This document shows positions 1-8,916 of a stretch of DNA of 64,000 bases, one piece after another. The translations under genes were made by a program, and so were the position numbers. The notes below the pieces were generated by a model that searched no databases, was not told where the DNA came from, and worked only from the letters and a program-made list of their open reading frames with translations. This DNA is from Caldilineaceae bacterium (GTDB taxonomy: Bacteria; Chloroflexota; Anaerolineae; Caldilineales; Caldilineaceae), in contig JAJDXQ010000013.1 of the NCBI GenBank assembly GCA_022823185.1, forward strand, positions 233,145 to 297,144. Direction: 5' to 3'. Position 1 is the first letter of the stretch; each line of letters begins with the position of its first letter.

Positions 1-1
1 C

Positions 2-547
2 GTCACCGCGCTTTTCATTTGGATGACGGTGCGGCCGCGGCGGATCGCCGCCCTCTATGGCTGGCTGGCGGAACATCTGCTGCCGGACCGAATCCGCGAA
101 CGGACGGACAGCCTCTTTGACCGCTTCATGGAGGGGCTGGGCAGCCTGCGCAGCGGCCGCGACCTGATCCTGATCTTTGCCACCAGTATCGTGGTGTGGT
201 TGATGGAGACGGTCAAGTATTGGTTTGTCATGCACGCCTTTGCATTCAGTGTCAGCTTTCTGGCGCTGATGTTAATCAACGGCCTCGTCAATCTCGCGAC
301 AACGCTGCCGTCGGCGCCCGGATACATCGGCACATTCGATACGCCGGCGATCGAGACGCTGGCCGCCTACGGGATCGATCCGCAGCTGGCGGCCAGCTAC
401 ACGCTGACGCTTCACGCGGCGCTGTGGGCGCCGGTGACCGCGCTGGGGGCCTACTATTTCTGGCGCGTGCAGCTGCGCTGGAGTGATTTCAACAGGGCCC
501 GGAAGCGGGCGGACCGGGCGGCGAAGGTCGAGACGGCCGTAGACTGA
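2..547 (+). CDS. Flippase-like integral membrane protein, C-terminal part (LPG synthase TM / UPF0104 type)
   Basis: The reading frame is open from base 2, so the gene starts outside the window and only its last ~180 residues are present. An internal ATG at 23 is probably not the true start. At least three hydrophobic stretches are visible. The segment [17 protein letters not shown] followed by a further hydrophobic helix and a basic tail resembles the end of the lysylphosphatidylglycerol synthetase TM region/UPF0104 family, in which a PxxPGxxGxxE/D-type loop is conserved. Such proteins are multi-pass membrane proteins linked to lipid or glycolipid translocation. The substrate cannot be told from this fragment. 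It ends 87 bases before the likely start of the M16 peptidase on the same strand. Confidence 0.7.
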   Translation, partial: VTALFIWMTVRPRRIAALYGWLAEHLLPDRIRERTDSLFDRFMEGLGSLRSGRDLILIFATSIVVWLMETVKYWFVMHAFAFSVSFLALMLINGLVNLATTLPSAPGYIGTFDTPAIETLAAYGIDPQLAASYTLTLHAALWAPVTALGAYYFWRVQLRWSDFNRARKRADRAAKVETAVD

Positions 548-633
548 GGCGCGGCTGTATTGCCGGCTGGATGCAGCATCGACTTTACAGAGAAAACCGT
601 AACAGTTCAAAAAAGGAACAGGAGCCAGAAGCG

Positions 634-1938
634 ATGGGTGCAGAGAGTAGAGAGCGGGCGGGCGAGAATGGCGGGGTTCAGAAGACTTGCCTTGACAATG
701 GCCTGCAGGTCATCCTCAAAGAGAGCCACCTGGCGCCGGTCGCCAGTTTCTGGATCTACTACCGGGTGGGAAGCCGTAACGAGGCGCCGGGCGCGACCGG
801 AATCAGCCATTGGGTGGAGCATATGCTCTTCAAGGGAACTGAGAGGTACCCGCAGGGGGCATTTGACAAAGCGGTGGCCCGCGCCGGCGGCGCGTTCAAC
901 GGCATGACCTGGCAGGACTGGACGACCTATTTCGAGACGTTTCCGGCGGAGCGCATCGAACTGGCGCTGGACGTGGAAAGCGACCGGATGGCGAACGCTA
1001 TTTTCGACGCGGAGGAGACCGAATCGGAGCGCACGGTGATCATCAGCGAGCGGGAGGGCAGCGAGAACAGCTACCGCTGGCTCTTGAATACGGAGATGCA
1101 GGCAGCCGCGTTCCAGACACACCCCTACCGGCATCCGGTCATTGGCTGGAAGCAGGATCTGCTGACGATGGGCCGCGACGAACTTTACGAGCACTACAGA
1201 ACCTTCTACACGCCCAACAATGCGGTGGCTGTGGCGGTGGGCAGCTTTGACGGGGCGGAGATGGCGGATCGCATCGAGCAGTACTTTGGGGGCCTCGAGA
1301 AGGGACCGACTGTGCCGGACATGCGTTTGCAGGAGCCGGAGCAGCGGGCCGAGCGGCGTATCGTGTTGCGGGGCGCGGACCAGACTTCCTATATTGGCCT
1401 GGCATTCCATGCGCCGGCCGCGCAACATCCGGATTTCTTCGCCCTGACAGTGCTGGACAGCATCCTGAGCGGCGCGAAAGGGATGGGGCTGTTCGGCGGA
1501 GGCTCTTCCAACCGCAGCAACCGGCTGTACCGTGCGCTGGTGGACAAGGAGTTGGCGGTGGGCGTTTCATCCTCGTTTATGCCGACAATTGATCCTTATC
1601 TCTTCGGCTTCAGCGCTACGCTTGCCCATGATGTGACACACCAGGAGGTGGAGGACGCGATCTGGGCAGAGATCGAACGTGTGCAGAAGGAAGCGGTGTC
1701 GGCTGAGGAGTTGGACAAGGCGATCAAGCAGACCAAGGCGCAGTTCGCTTACAGCAGTGAAAGCGTGACAAATCAGGCGTACTGGCTGGGCTTCAGCGAG
1801 ATGATCGCGGACAGCGAATGGTTCGAGGGATGGCTCGAAAACCTGGAGGCGGTGACGGCTGACGATATACAGCGGGTCGCCCAGACCTGGTTTGGCCGCA
1901 ACAAGCAGACGGTTGGCTGGTATCTGCCCGAACTGTAA
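634..1938 (+). CDS. M16 family zinc peptidase (insulinase/pitrilysin type)
   Basis: Start chosen at ATG 634 because AGGAG at 620-624 lies 9 bases upstream. An in-frame ATG at 571 would add 21 residues but has no such site. The inverted zinc motif HWVEH (H59, E62, H63) and the downstream segment [10 protein letters not shown] supply the ligands and catalytic glutamate expected for M16 peptidases. The protein of about 434 residues has the length of one complete two-domain subunit. M16B enzymes often work as pairs with an inactive partner, but no partner gene is adjacent. Predicted role is processing of peptides in a clam-shell chamber. No signal peptide is seen from the chosen start, so the location is probably cytoplasmic. 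Confidence 0.88.
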   Translation: MGAESRERAGENGGVQKTCLDNGLQVILKESHLAPVASFWIYYRVGSRNEAPGATGISHWVEHMLFKGTERYPQGAFDKAVARAGGAFNGMTWQDWTTYFETFPAERIELALDVESDRMANAIFDAEETESERTVIISEREGSENSYRWLLNTEMQAAAFQTHPYRHPVIGWKQDLLTMGRDELYEHYRTFYTPNNAVAVAVGSFDGAEMADRIEQYFGGLEKGPTVPDMRLQEPEQRAERRIVLRGADQTSYIGLAFHAPAAQHPDFFALTVLDSILSGAKGMGLFGGGSSNRSNRLYRALVDKELAVGVSSSFMPTIDPYLFGFSATLAHDVTHQEVEDAIWAEIERVQKEAVSAEELDKAIKQTKAQFAYSSESVTNQAYWLGFSEMIADSEWFEGWLENLEAVTADDIQRVAQTWFGRNKQTVGWYLPEL

Positions 1939-1971
1939 CGAGGGACGTCTATCGCATCCTGAACCCAATCC

Positions 1972-3210
1972 ATGTTTCTATCCCGGCTTCAACTGGAGCA
2001 TTTTCGTAACTACAGAGAGCTGGACCTCTCCTTCCGCGCGCCGGTGACGCTTGTCCAGGGCCGCAACGGGCAGGGCAAGACAAACCTGCTCGAGGCAGTC
2101 TACTATTTGGCGACGAGCAAGTCCCGCCATGTTCGCACGGAGCGGGAAGCGGTTGACAGGGCCGCGGCGGACGAACCGATCCCCTACGCCCGCATCCGGG
2201 GAGAAGTATTGCGCGGGGAGGAGTCAACAACGCTTGAGATTCTGTTCACGCTGCGGGGAGATGGCTTGAACTACACGAAGCAAGCACGCGTGAACGGCGC
2301 CCCCCGCCGCAGCATGGACCTGATAGGCCACCTGCGGGCGGTCCTCTTTTTGCCGGAGGACCTCACGCTTGTCGCCGGCAGCCCCAGTGAGCGGCGGCGT
2401 TATATCGATGTCGCCCTCTGCCAGATCGACCGCGGCTACTGCCAGGCGCTCTCCCGCTATCAGAAAGTGGTGACGCAGCGCAACAGCCTGCTGAAACAGT
2501 TGCAGGAGCGGGAGCAGGGCGACAGCGCCGCGGTCGCGGCGGAACTCGGATTCTGGGACGACCAACTAATCGAACTTGGCACGCAAGTGTACACCCGGCG
2601 GCATGCCTACCTGGCCGATCTGGCCCCGATCGCGCGCCGCGCGCACGCGGAGCTGTCGGGGCAGCAGGAGACCTTGTCGCTGCTGTATCTTCCGAGCTTC
2701 AACACCGGGCTCTACTCGGAGCTTGCCTACCAGCGGTTGCGGGACGGCGAAGAGGTGGAGGCCGACGGCTTGGCGCGCCAGGAGGTCGACGCGGCGATGA
2801 TCGGCCAGCGCTTCCGCGAACGGCTGGAGGAGCGGCGCAGCGTGGAGTTGAAAGCGGGCAGCTCGCTCTACGGCCCGCACCGGGACGAGTTGGTCTTTCT
2901 CGTCAACGGCTGGAATCTGCGCGCCTACGGCAGCCGCGGGCAGCAGCGCACGGGCGCGCTCGCCCTGAAGCTCGCGGAGCTGCAGGCAATGGCGGAAGCG
3001 ACCGGCGAGAAGCCGATCCTGCTGCTGGATGACGTGATGAGCGAATTGGACGCGCAGCGGCGGGGCGCTCTGCTGGGCGCGCTGTCTGATGTGCGCCAGG
3101 GAATCGTGACGACGACAGACTGGGCGCAGTTTTCAGCCGATTTCCAGATGGCGGCGCAGCGGATTCATGTCGTGGCCGGCACGGCTGCGCCCGCGCCCGC
3201 CGGCATGTGA
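1972..3210 (+). CDS. recF: DNA replication and repair protein RecF
   Basis: RecF is an SMC-like ATPase that binds gapped DNA and helps RecOR load RecA in gap repair. The N-terminus LxxFRNY is the family hallmark. Walker A is GRNGQGKT (residues 30-37), and Walker B with the D-loop is ILLLDDVMSELD near residues 345-356. An SMC-type SYGSRGQQRT-like signature precedes Walker B (YGSRGQQRTGALALKLAEL). The length of 412 residues is slightly above the usual 360-390. The usual neighbours dnaA, dnaN and gyrB are absent, so this copy is not at a standard origin cluster. The gene lies 33 bases after the M16 peptidase and probably shares its transcript. Confidence 0.93.
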   Translation: MFLSRLQLEHFRNYRELDLSFRAPVTLVQGRNGQGKTNLLEAVYYLATSKSRHVRTEREAVDRAAADEPIPYARIRGEVLRGEESTTLEILFTLRGDGLNYTKQARVNGAPRRSMDLIGHLRAVLFLPEDLTLVAGSPSERRRYIDVALCQIDRGYCQALSRYQKVVTQRNSLLKQLQEREQGDSAAVAAELGFWDDQLIELGTQVYTRRHAYLADLAPIARRAHAELSGQQETLSLLYLPSFNTGLYSELAYQRLRDGEEVEADGLARQEVDAAMIGQRFRERLEERRSVELKAGSSLYGPHRDELVFLVNGWNLRAYGSRGQQRTGALALKLAELQAMAEATGEKPILLLDDVMSELDAQRRGALLGALSDVRQGIVTTTDWAQFSADFQMAAQRIHVVAGTAAPAPAGM

Positions 3211-3266
3211 CCTGCCGGGCCAGCATCCGCCTGCGCATTTCCACCCTGCTACTGACACGTGACCCC

Positions 3267-4478
3267 ATGAACGAGAGACTCTACTACAAAGACGCTTACT
3301 GCGCTGACTTTGTCGCGCAGGTGACCGGGCGGCTTGCGCATCGGACCCAGCCGGCAGTGCGGCTGGACCGGTCGGCCTTCTACCCGACGTCGGGCGGGCA
3401 GCCGCATGACACGGGAACTTTGAACGGGACCGCCGTGGTTGACGTGCAGGTGGGGGCGGATGGGGCTGTGCTGCACCTCCTGGCGGAGCCGCTGCCGGAG
3501 GAGACGGTGAGCGTTCGGGGACAAATCGACTGGCCGCGGCGCTATGATCACATGCAGCAGCATTCGGGTCAGCATTTGCTGTCGCAGGTGTTTTTCCGGC
3601 TTCTGGGCCTGGAGACGGTGAGCGTGCATTTCGGCGATACGCTGAATACGGTGGACCTGGAGGGCCCCGCCCTTTCGGCCGCGCAGCTGGCGGATGTCGA
3701 GACCGCGGCCAACGTGATGGTGTGGGAGAACCGGCCGATACGGGCCTACTGGGTCGATGAGGCGGCGCGGGCGAAGGTGCCGCTGCGCCGGGCGCTCGCT
3801 GTGCAGGGCGCGACCCGCATCGTGGAAATCGACAAGTTCGACTGGTCTGCGTGCGGCGGCACGCACGTACGCCGAACGGGGGAGGTCGGACTCATTTCAT
3901 TGGCGCGGCTCGAGAAGCACCGGGGCAGAAGCCGCGTGCATTTTGTGTGCGGCAGGCGGGCGCTGGCGGATGCGGCGGCGCGCCGCGCGTTGCTGGCGGA
4001 GACGGCGGGCCTGCTGGACAGCGGCGTGGGTGACGTGCCGGCGCTGGTGTCGAAACAGCAGGACGCGCTGCGGGCCGCGGAGCGGGAGCTGAAAGCGCTG
4101 CGGGAAGAGCTTGTCGAATTCCGGGCGCGTGAGCTGCTGGCGGAGGCGGAGGACGCGGGCGGTCTGCGGCTGGTGGCGCGGGAGATTGCGGATAGCGATC
4201 CGGCGGCGGTGCAGAGGCTGGCGAGGGCGCTCGTGGCCGGGCCGGGTGTTGTGGCGCTGCTTGGCTGCGCGCAACGCGGTAAGGGGACGGTCATTTTTGC
4301 CCGGTCCGAGGACTGTTCGTTGCACGCTGGCAATCTCCTGCGGGACACGTTGAGGCAGTTTGGCGGCGGAGGCGGCGGCAGGCCGGATTTTGCGCAGGGC
4401 GGGGGCGTGGCGGCGGAGAAGCTGGCGGATACGCTCGGCGCGGCGGCGGAAGCAGTGCGGAGAGCTGTCGACAGTTAG
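3267..4478 (+). CDS. AlaX-type alanyl-tRNA editing hydrolase with DHHA1 domain
   Basis: Start taken at ATG 3267, where similarity to the family begins (MNERLYYKDAY). An upstream in-frame start at 3207 overlaps the recF stop and would add 20 atypical residues. The editing core carries the zinc ligands HMQQH (H95, H99) and CGGTH (C196, H200), as in the second half of AlaRS and in free-standing AlaX. The C-terminal third contains a helical, coiled-coil-prone region and a glycine-rich DHHA1-like end (GGGGGGRPDFAQGGG). This is the long AlaX-L type, which hydrolyses Ser- or Gly-mischarged tRNA-Ala in trans. It lacks the aminoacylation domain, so it is not a second AlaRS. Confidence 0.88.
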   Translation: MNERLYYKDAYCADFVAQVTGRLAHRTQPAVRLDRSAFYPTSGGQPHDTGTLNGTAVVDVQVGADGAVLHLLAEPLPEETVSVRGQIDWPRRYDHMQQHSGQHLLSQVFFRLLGLETVSVHFGDTLNTVDLEGPALSAAQLADVETAANVMVWENRPIRAYWVDEAARAKVPLRRALAVQGATRIVEIDKFDWSACGGTHVRRTGEVGLISLARLEKHRGRSRVHFVCGRRALADAAARRALLAETAGLLDSGVGDVPALVSKQQDALRAAERELKALREELVEFRARELLAEAEDAGGLRLVAREIADSDPAAVQRLARALVAGPGVVALLGCAQRGKGTVIFARSEDCSLHAGNLLRDTLRQFGGGGGGRPDFAQGGGVAAEKLADTLGAAAEAVRRAVDS

Positions 4479-4486
4479 TGTTCGTT

Positions 4487-4555
4487 CATATTGAAACCCC
4501 CTTTTCCACATTGCGTATTGCGTAGATGAAGGCGAGTCGCCTTCGTTTCAATATG
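4487..4555. repeat. Nested inverted repeats in the alaX-Rieske intergenic region
   Basis: The 11-base arms CATATTGAAAC (4487-4497) and GTTTCAATATG (4545-4555) are perfect inverted repeats. Inside them lies a second perfect hairpin, GAAGGCG (4528-4534), loop AGT, CGCCTTC (4538-4544), abutting the outer right arm. No T-run follows, so it does not look like a standard intrinsic terminator. It begins 9 bases after the alaX stop and ends 95 bases before the Rieske start. It could be a regulatory leader, an operator, or a small palindromic repeat. Confidence 0.55.
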
Positions 4556-4650
4556 CGTTCGCCGGCGATTGGGTGAAACGCCATAGCCGCTGTTGCCGGC
4601 AACCCGGGAAGTCACCGCGCCGGTCAGCCGGGAGAGAGGAAGACTTTCGA

Positions 4651-5805
4651 ATGAATCGTAAGGGAACCATGCCGGTCCTGCCGGTTGAGGCTTACACATC
4701 GCAGGACTGGTTCGACCGCGAGCAGGAGCTGATTTTTTCGCGAACGTGGGCTTTTGCCGGATTGGTGGGGGACGTCAGCGAACCGGGACAGTATGTGGCC
4801 GTGCAGGCGGGGCTGAATAACATCTTCATCGTAATGGGGGAGGACGGGCAGCTGCGGGCCTTTCACAATATCTGCCGCCACCGGGGGACGCAGCTGCTGC
4901 GCGCCGTCGGCAACACGAAGAAGGTCATCACCTGCCCCTACCACGACTGGACCTACAGTCTGGAGGGTTGTCTGCTATCCGTTCCGGACAGGAAGAACCA
5001 GTTTCCTGACTTGGATATGGCGAGTCTCGGGCTGAAAAAGGCATCAGTCGCTCGCTGGCGAGGCATGTTGTGGGTCCATCCTGACGAGAACGCCGCGCCT
5101 GTGGAGGAGTGGTTCGGCGGCGTGGAACCCCGCCTTGGCCCTCACAAGGTCGACGAGTTGGTGGAGTACAAGAAGGGGTGCGCCGAATACGAAATTGCCG
5201 CCAACTGGAAAATCGTGGTTGAGAACTATATTGACGGCTATCACCTGGCGCATCTGCACTCCGGGACCTTGTCGATGTACGATCACAAGCGCATCGAATC
5301 TGGTTTCGCCGGGCCGCACTTCTTCTTTTGGGAGCCGCTCAGCCCGGAATACGCGGCGGACGTGGAGAAGAACGCGCCGTCGCCGCTGGTTATCCCGGCA
5401 GAGCAGGCCGGCGCATGGGTTCCGATGCTGTTTCCGGGCATTGGACTGGCAGAGAACGAGGACTCGTGGTCTGTGTTTCATGTGACGCCGCTGGCGCCCG
5501 ACCGCACGCGGGTCGTCACGCGCACCAAAATGGCTGACGCTTCAGTGCTGGCGTTCGCTTCGCAGTCGATCCGTTCTTACAGCTTTTGGGCGAAGCGTGT
5601 GCGGGGCAAGTATGACGGCGATGGCGGTGACGACCCGATGGCGTCGGGCGACTTTATGCAGGAGGATATCTACGCGTGCGAACAGCAGCAGCGGTCGCTT
5701 GCGAGCCCGTTTTTCGAGCACGGTCCCTCTGCCTCGAAAGGGGAGGCCGGTGTGCGGCGACACCAGGAGCTGGTGTTGGAATGGTTGGAGGGAGAAGGGC
5801 GGTGA
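4651..5805 (+). CDS. Rieske non-heme iron oxygenase, alpha subunit
   Basis: Start chosen at ATG 4651, preceded by GGAGAGAGGA at 4631-4640. The track-style upstream ATG at 4573 adds atypical residues. The N-terminal Rieske domain has C75-x-H77 and C95-x2-H98, which bind the [2Fe-2S] cluster. The C-terminal catalytic domain has the mononuclear iron motif NYIDGYHLAHLH with H198 and H203, plus a later acidic ligand candidate in QEDIYACEQQQ. The length (384 residues) and layout fit ring-hydroxylating dioxygenase alpha subunits and the related choline, glycine betaine and carnitine monooxygenases. No reductase or beta subunit is nearby, so it must borrow electrons from elsewhere. The substrate is not determinable from the sequence alone. 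Confidence 0.88.
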   Translation: MNRKGTMPVLPVEAYTSQDWFDREQELIFSRTWAFAGLVGDVSEPGQYVAVQAGLNNIFIVMGEDGQLRAFHNICRHRGTQLLRAVGNTKKVITCPYHDWTYSLEGCLLSVPDRKNQFPDLDMASLGLKKASVARWRGMLWVHPDENAAPVEEWFGGVEPRLGPHKVDELVEYKKGCAEYEIAANWKIVVENYIDGYHLAHLHSGTLSMYDHKRIESGFAGPHFFFWEPLSPEYAADVEKNAPSPLVIPAEQAGAWVPMLFPGIGLAENEDSWSVFHVTPLAPDRTRVVTRTKMADASVLAFASQSIRSYSFWAKRVRGKYDGDGGDDPMASGDFMQEDIYACEQQQRSLASPFFEHGPSASKGEAGVRRHQELVLEWLEGEGR

Positions 5806-5811
5806 GAAGGG

Positions 5812-5853
5812 CAGTGGTCAGTGGTCAGTGGTCAGTGGTCAGTGGTCAGTGGG
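5812..5853. repeat. Tandem heptamer array (CAGTGGT)n
   Basis: Five exact CAGTGGT units (5812-5846) and one variant CAGTGGG follow the Rieske stop codon by 6 bases. The same array occurs after the tldD stop at 14649. The rest of the gap up to 5982 lies between convergent genes and shows no ORF worth calling. Confidence 0.85.
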
Positions 5854-5982
5854 TTGCAAATGGTGGTTTGTAGATAGTGGTTCGTAGGGGCAACTTAAGA
5901 GGGAGCGAGGAAGCGGCCGCCGGGAGGGATGTCCTCTTGCCGGTCGCTGTTTTTGGGCATGCGCTCAGGACGATTTGCAGCG

Positions 5983-6711
5983 CTACATGTAGAGGCCGGA
6001 CTGGAAGCGGCGCAGAAGGACGGTGACGATGGCGCAGGTGTAGAGGAAGCCGAAGGCCGCGACCCAGAGGAATGGCTCTCCTGCGGAGGCGAGCCAGTAG
6101 CCCTTTGCCGCCCAGTATGTGGGAAAGACGCCCAGGAGCCACTGCCAGGGCTCGGGCACGAACCAGGCCGCGATCGGGATCAGCAGAAAGACGCCCAGCC
6201 CTTTCATTACGGCGAGTCCTTCAACCTTGTTTTTGGCCAGGGAGGCGATGAGCAGAGCCATCATAGGGCCGAGAGGCGCGGCGGAGATGGCAAGCGGAAG
6301 CAACTGCTCAAAGGGAAGCGCGAGAATGTTAATGAAAGGAACGACCACCAGAATGCCCAGGACCGTGACCAGCGCGGGGGTCAGGGCCCGGTAGAGGGCG
6401 TAGGCGCGGATTGGCATCGGCGTCACCATGAGGGCGGTCAGGGTGTCCTGGTCCTTTTCGTCGAGGAGGAATGTGCCGACCAGAAAACCCACGAGTTGGG
6501 GAATGATCAGCAGGCCGAAGAAGCTGACAATCAGGAGGTGGTATTCTGCTAGATCGAAGCCGATGCTTTCCTGGAGGCCCGACTGTACCCATGGCAGGAG
6601 CAGACGTAGAATGCCGCCCAGGATGAAGGGATAGATGAGCAGAAACTGCAGCATTGAATCCCGCCGGAAGTTGAGGAGATCACTGCATCCGATTGTGGCG
6701 AAAACACCCAT
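5983..6711 (-). CDS. ABC-2 type exporter permease (third permease of operon)
   Basis: This 242-residue protein has about six hydrophobic segments, a cytoplasmic N-terminus with basic residues, and the sequence TFLLDEKDQDTLTALMVTPM after the second helix. That DE(K/R)..GT/TL..L..TP motif is typical of ABC-2 membrane subunits. It is the last gene of the seven-gene minus-strand operon and lies 57 bases after the preceding permease. It probably pairs with that permease and the ATPase at 7467-8327 to form a heteromeric exporter. The substrate is unknown. Drug, lipid or peptide export are the usual roles for this family. Confidence 0.82.
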   Translation of the reverse strand: MGVFATIGCSDLLNFRRDSMLQFLLIYPFILGGILRLLLPWVQSGLQESIGFDLAEYHLLIVSFFGLLIIPQLVGFLVGTFLLDEKDQDTLTALMVTPMPIRAYALYRALTPALVTVLGILVVVPFINILALPFEQLLPLAISAAPLGPMMALLIASLAKNKVEGLAVMKGLGVFLLIPIAAWFVPEPWQWLLGVFPTYWAAKGYWLASAGEPFLWVAAFGFLYTCAIVTVLLRRFQSGLYM

Positions 6712-6768
6712 TGGTCGCTCCTGACATCGTGCGTATTCGTTGCTTGCGCCGGTTCGCGGCCTGTGGCC

Positions 6769-7470
6769 CTAGCCGCCGACCTGACGGGCGATGACCTGCT
6801 GCAGCGTCCGCTGCGCCAGGCGTGTGCCCGCGACGAAGAGAACGCCGGTATAGAGCAGCGCAAAGATGAGTAGCCAGAGAGGGATGCTGCCGAACGCTGC
6901 GGTCAGAAAGATCATGCCCGGGCCGCTGGGGAGAATGTAGAGCAGCGGGGGTGGAACAATATCAAAGTAGGTGAGTAGCGGGATCTGGAGGATGGCAAGG
7001 ATCAGGGCGCCAGGCACGAGATATTCGCTGATGCCGTTGAAACGGGCCGCGATGACAAATCCAAGCAAAGATATGGGATAGGACATCGCCAGGATGCCGA
7101 TGGTGAACCACAACCAGTTGAGCGCAGCGCCGTAAACGATGAGCGTAACCGCGGCGCCGACGGCAAAGGCGGCCACGGAGAGAACGACGACCTTGACCGA
7201 CAGATACTCCCAGGTGCGCAGCGGCGTTACGACCAGGCCCTCCAGAACCCGATCCCCCTTTTCCAGATAGTAGATTCCGGGCATGAAGAAAAAGCCGAAG
7301 ACGCCCAGATCAATGAAATGGATGGAAACGAGCACGGGCTCGATACCGGCATCGGGAAGCCAGATGAGGATCAGCGCCCACATGGCGGCGACTGCGGCCG
7401 CAGCGTAGAAGATCCCCAGGCGAAACTGAATGGTGGCTTCCCAGCGCAGGAGGGTGAGCAGGCGGCTCAC
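6769..7470 (-). CDS. ABC-2 type exporter permease
   Basis: This 233-residue membrane protein has six predicted helices. After the second one comes IYYLEKGDRVLEGLVVTPLR, the cytoplasmic coupling motif common in ABC-2 permeases. Its start overlaps the stop of the ATPase gene by 4 bases (7467-7470), which suggests translational coupling and a shared complex. It is short but complete for half-size fluoroquinolone/bacitracin-type export permeases. The two consecutive permeases in this half of the operon differ from each other, so the exporter is probably a heterodimer. Confidence 0.82.
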   Translation of the reverse strand: MSRLLTLLRWEATIQFRLGIFYAAAAVAAMWALILIWLPDAGIEPVLVSIHFIDLGVFGFFFMPGIYYLEKGDRVLEGLVVTPLRTWEYLSVKVVVLSVAAFAVGAAVTLIVYGAALNWLWFTIGILAMSYPISLLGFVIAARFNGISEYLVPGALILAILQIPLLTYFDIVPPPLLYILPSGPGMIFLTAAFGSIPLWLLIFALLYTGVLFVAGTRLAQRTLQQVIARQVGG

Positions 7471-8327
7471 GTGAGGGTCCTCCCTGTCGTCTCGATGAAG
7501 ATGTCCTCAAGGGTTGCTTCCTGCGTGTGGATCGTTTCGATGGGGTTGTTGCGCAGGACCTCAAGGAATTCGCTGTTATCGCCCAGGCCGTCCAGCGGAA
7601 ATTCGGCCTGCTGCGCTGGGGAGGAGAGCCCGTCCCGGTGGAATTCGACCCTCACGCGACGCTCGCCATGTTGGAGGCGGAGGTTGCGGGGAGAGTCGAT
7701 GAGCGTGATTTTTCCGTCGATGATGAAGGCGACCCGATCGCAGATCTGGTCGGCGACGGTCATGTCGTGGGTGGTCAGAAAAATGGTGCGGCCGGCCTCC
7801 TTCTGGGCGCGGATGATCTCTTTAATCTTCTGGCCGTTGACGGGGTCGAGGCCGGTGGTGGGCTCGTCCAGGAAGAGCAGGTCCGGCTTATGGAGCAGGG
7901 CGCGCACGAAGTTGAGGCGCATCTGCATGCCCTTGGAGAACTGGCTGAGGCGGGTATCGGCATCTTCTTCAAGACCGACCATTTCCAGCAGGTTTGCCGG
8001 GTCATGGGTTTCACCGCTGTAAAGAGAGCGAAAGAGGGCGAGGTTTTCTGTGGCGGTCAGCTTCTGGTAGTGATTGGGCAGCTCGAAGGCGACGCCGACC
8101 TGCTCGTAATAGCTGTCGTCCCATTCGTTCAGGGGCTTGCCCAGGACCGTGACGTGGCCCTGGAAGCCGCGCAGCAGGCGGATCAGCACCTTCTGGGTGG
8201 TGCTCTTGCCGGCGCCGCTGGGGCCCAGAAAACCGAAAATTTCGCCTTTCTCAATCGTGAAGTCGATCCCGCGTACGGCTTCTGTTCCGCCGGGATAGGT
8301 ATAGGAAAGATCTTCGACGGAGAGCAT
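7467..8327 (-). CDS. ABC exporter ATP-binding subunit
   Basis: A complete nucleotide-binding domain: Walker A GPSGAGKST (near residue 35), Q-loop region FELPNHYQ, signature FSKGMQMRL, Walker B LLFLDEPTTGLDP and H-loop FLTTHDM. The C-terminal ~70 residues form the extra domain seen in CcmA/DrrA-type ATPases (VRVEFHRDG..., ending ATLEDIFIETTGR). It lies 37 bases downstream of the GbsR/MarR-family regulator gene and is translationally coupled to the permease that follows. It energises the second exporter of the operon. Confidence 0.92.
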   Translation of the reverse strand: MLSVEDLSYTYPGGTEAVRGIDFTIEKGEIFGFLGPSGAGKSTTQKVLIRLLRGFQGHVTVLGKPLNEWDDSYYEQVGVAFELPNHYQKLTATENLALFRSLYSGETHDPANLLEMVGLEEDADTRLSQFSKGMQMRLNFVRALLHKPDLLFLDEPTTGLDPVNGQKIKEIIRAQKEAGRTIFLTTHDMTVADQICDRVAFIIDGKITLIDSPRNLRLQHGERRVRVEFHRDGLSSPAQQAEFPLDGLGDNSEFLEVLRNNPIETIHTQEATLEDIFIETTGRTLT

Positions 8328-8364
8328 CCATCTGCTCCTTGGTCAGAATGTTGGGAAGAGGTCT

Positions 8365-8916
8365 TTACGTCTCGGAACGGCTGTCCCGGCTATTTCGCTT
8401 GGGCTGAAGTTGGGCCGATCTGTGTGCCCGCCAGTGGTCCAGAATCAGGGGAAACTCCCGTTCCATGAAGACGTAGTAATCGCGCATTTCCTCCAGCCGT
8501 TGACGACGGGCGGGAGAGGCTCCGTCGAGCAGATCGAGACCCCTTTCGGACAGACGCCGCAGCTCGGTAAACTGTCTTTTCGCCTTCTCCTCCATGATGT
8601 GTGACCAGGAATCGGGCAAGACGCGGAAGTGATCGCGGCGCTGGCCTGGCAAGCTCAGGCGCTCGATGAGCCCCATCTGGATGAGCATTCGCGTGCCGGT
8701 GCTGATGGAGGACTTGCTGGCCTGCAGGGCTTCGGTCAGCTCGTGCATCGTCTGATGCGGAGGATCACAGATGAGGAGCCAGCTCAGGATGCGGCCGGCC
8801 ATGCGGGGCAGGCCGGCCTCCTCCCAGTATAGCCCAAAACTCTCGACATATTCGTGCAAGTCGCTGTCTGGCACCGTGACTTCAGAGGCAAGCGGTCTGT
8901 GGTTGGCGGCGCTCAT
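8365..8916 (-). CDS. GbsR/MarR-family winged-helix transcriptional regulator
   Basis: A 183-residue protein with the GbsR-like start (YVESFGLYWEEAGLPRMAGRILSWLL), a helix-turn-helix in MHELTEALQASKSSISTGTRML and a wing with GQRRDHFRV. Helices follow that would form the dimer interface. The gene overlaps the upstream permease by 4 bases and sits in the middle of the exporter operon. A near-perfect 34-base palindrome over the operon promoter (12021-12054) is the obvious candidate operator. The simplest model is an autoregulated repressor that releases the operon when it binds an exporter substrate. That link is inference from position. Confidence 0.85.
   Translation of the reverse strand: MSAANHRPLASEVTVPDSDLHEYVESFGLYWEEAGLPRMAGRILSWLLICDPPHQTMHELTEALQASKSSISTGTRMLIQMGLIERLSLPGQRRDHFRVLPDSWSHIMEEKAKRQFTELRRLSERGLDLLDGASPARRQRLEEMRDYYVFMEREFPLILDHWRAHRSAQLQPKRNSRDSRSET

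Noticed and set aside
1972..3210. Replication origin near recF
   Set aside because: dnaA, dnaN and gyrB are missing, no cluster of DnaA boxes was noticed, and the nearest skew change runs G-rich to C-rich, the opposite of an origin.
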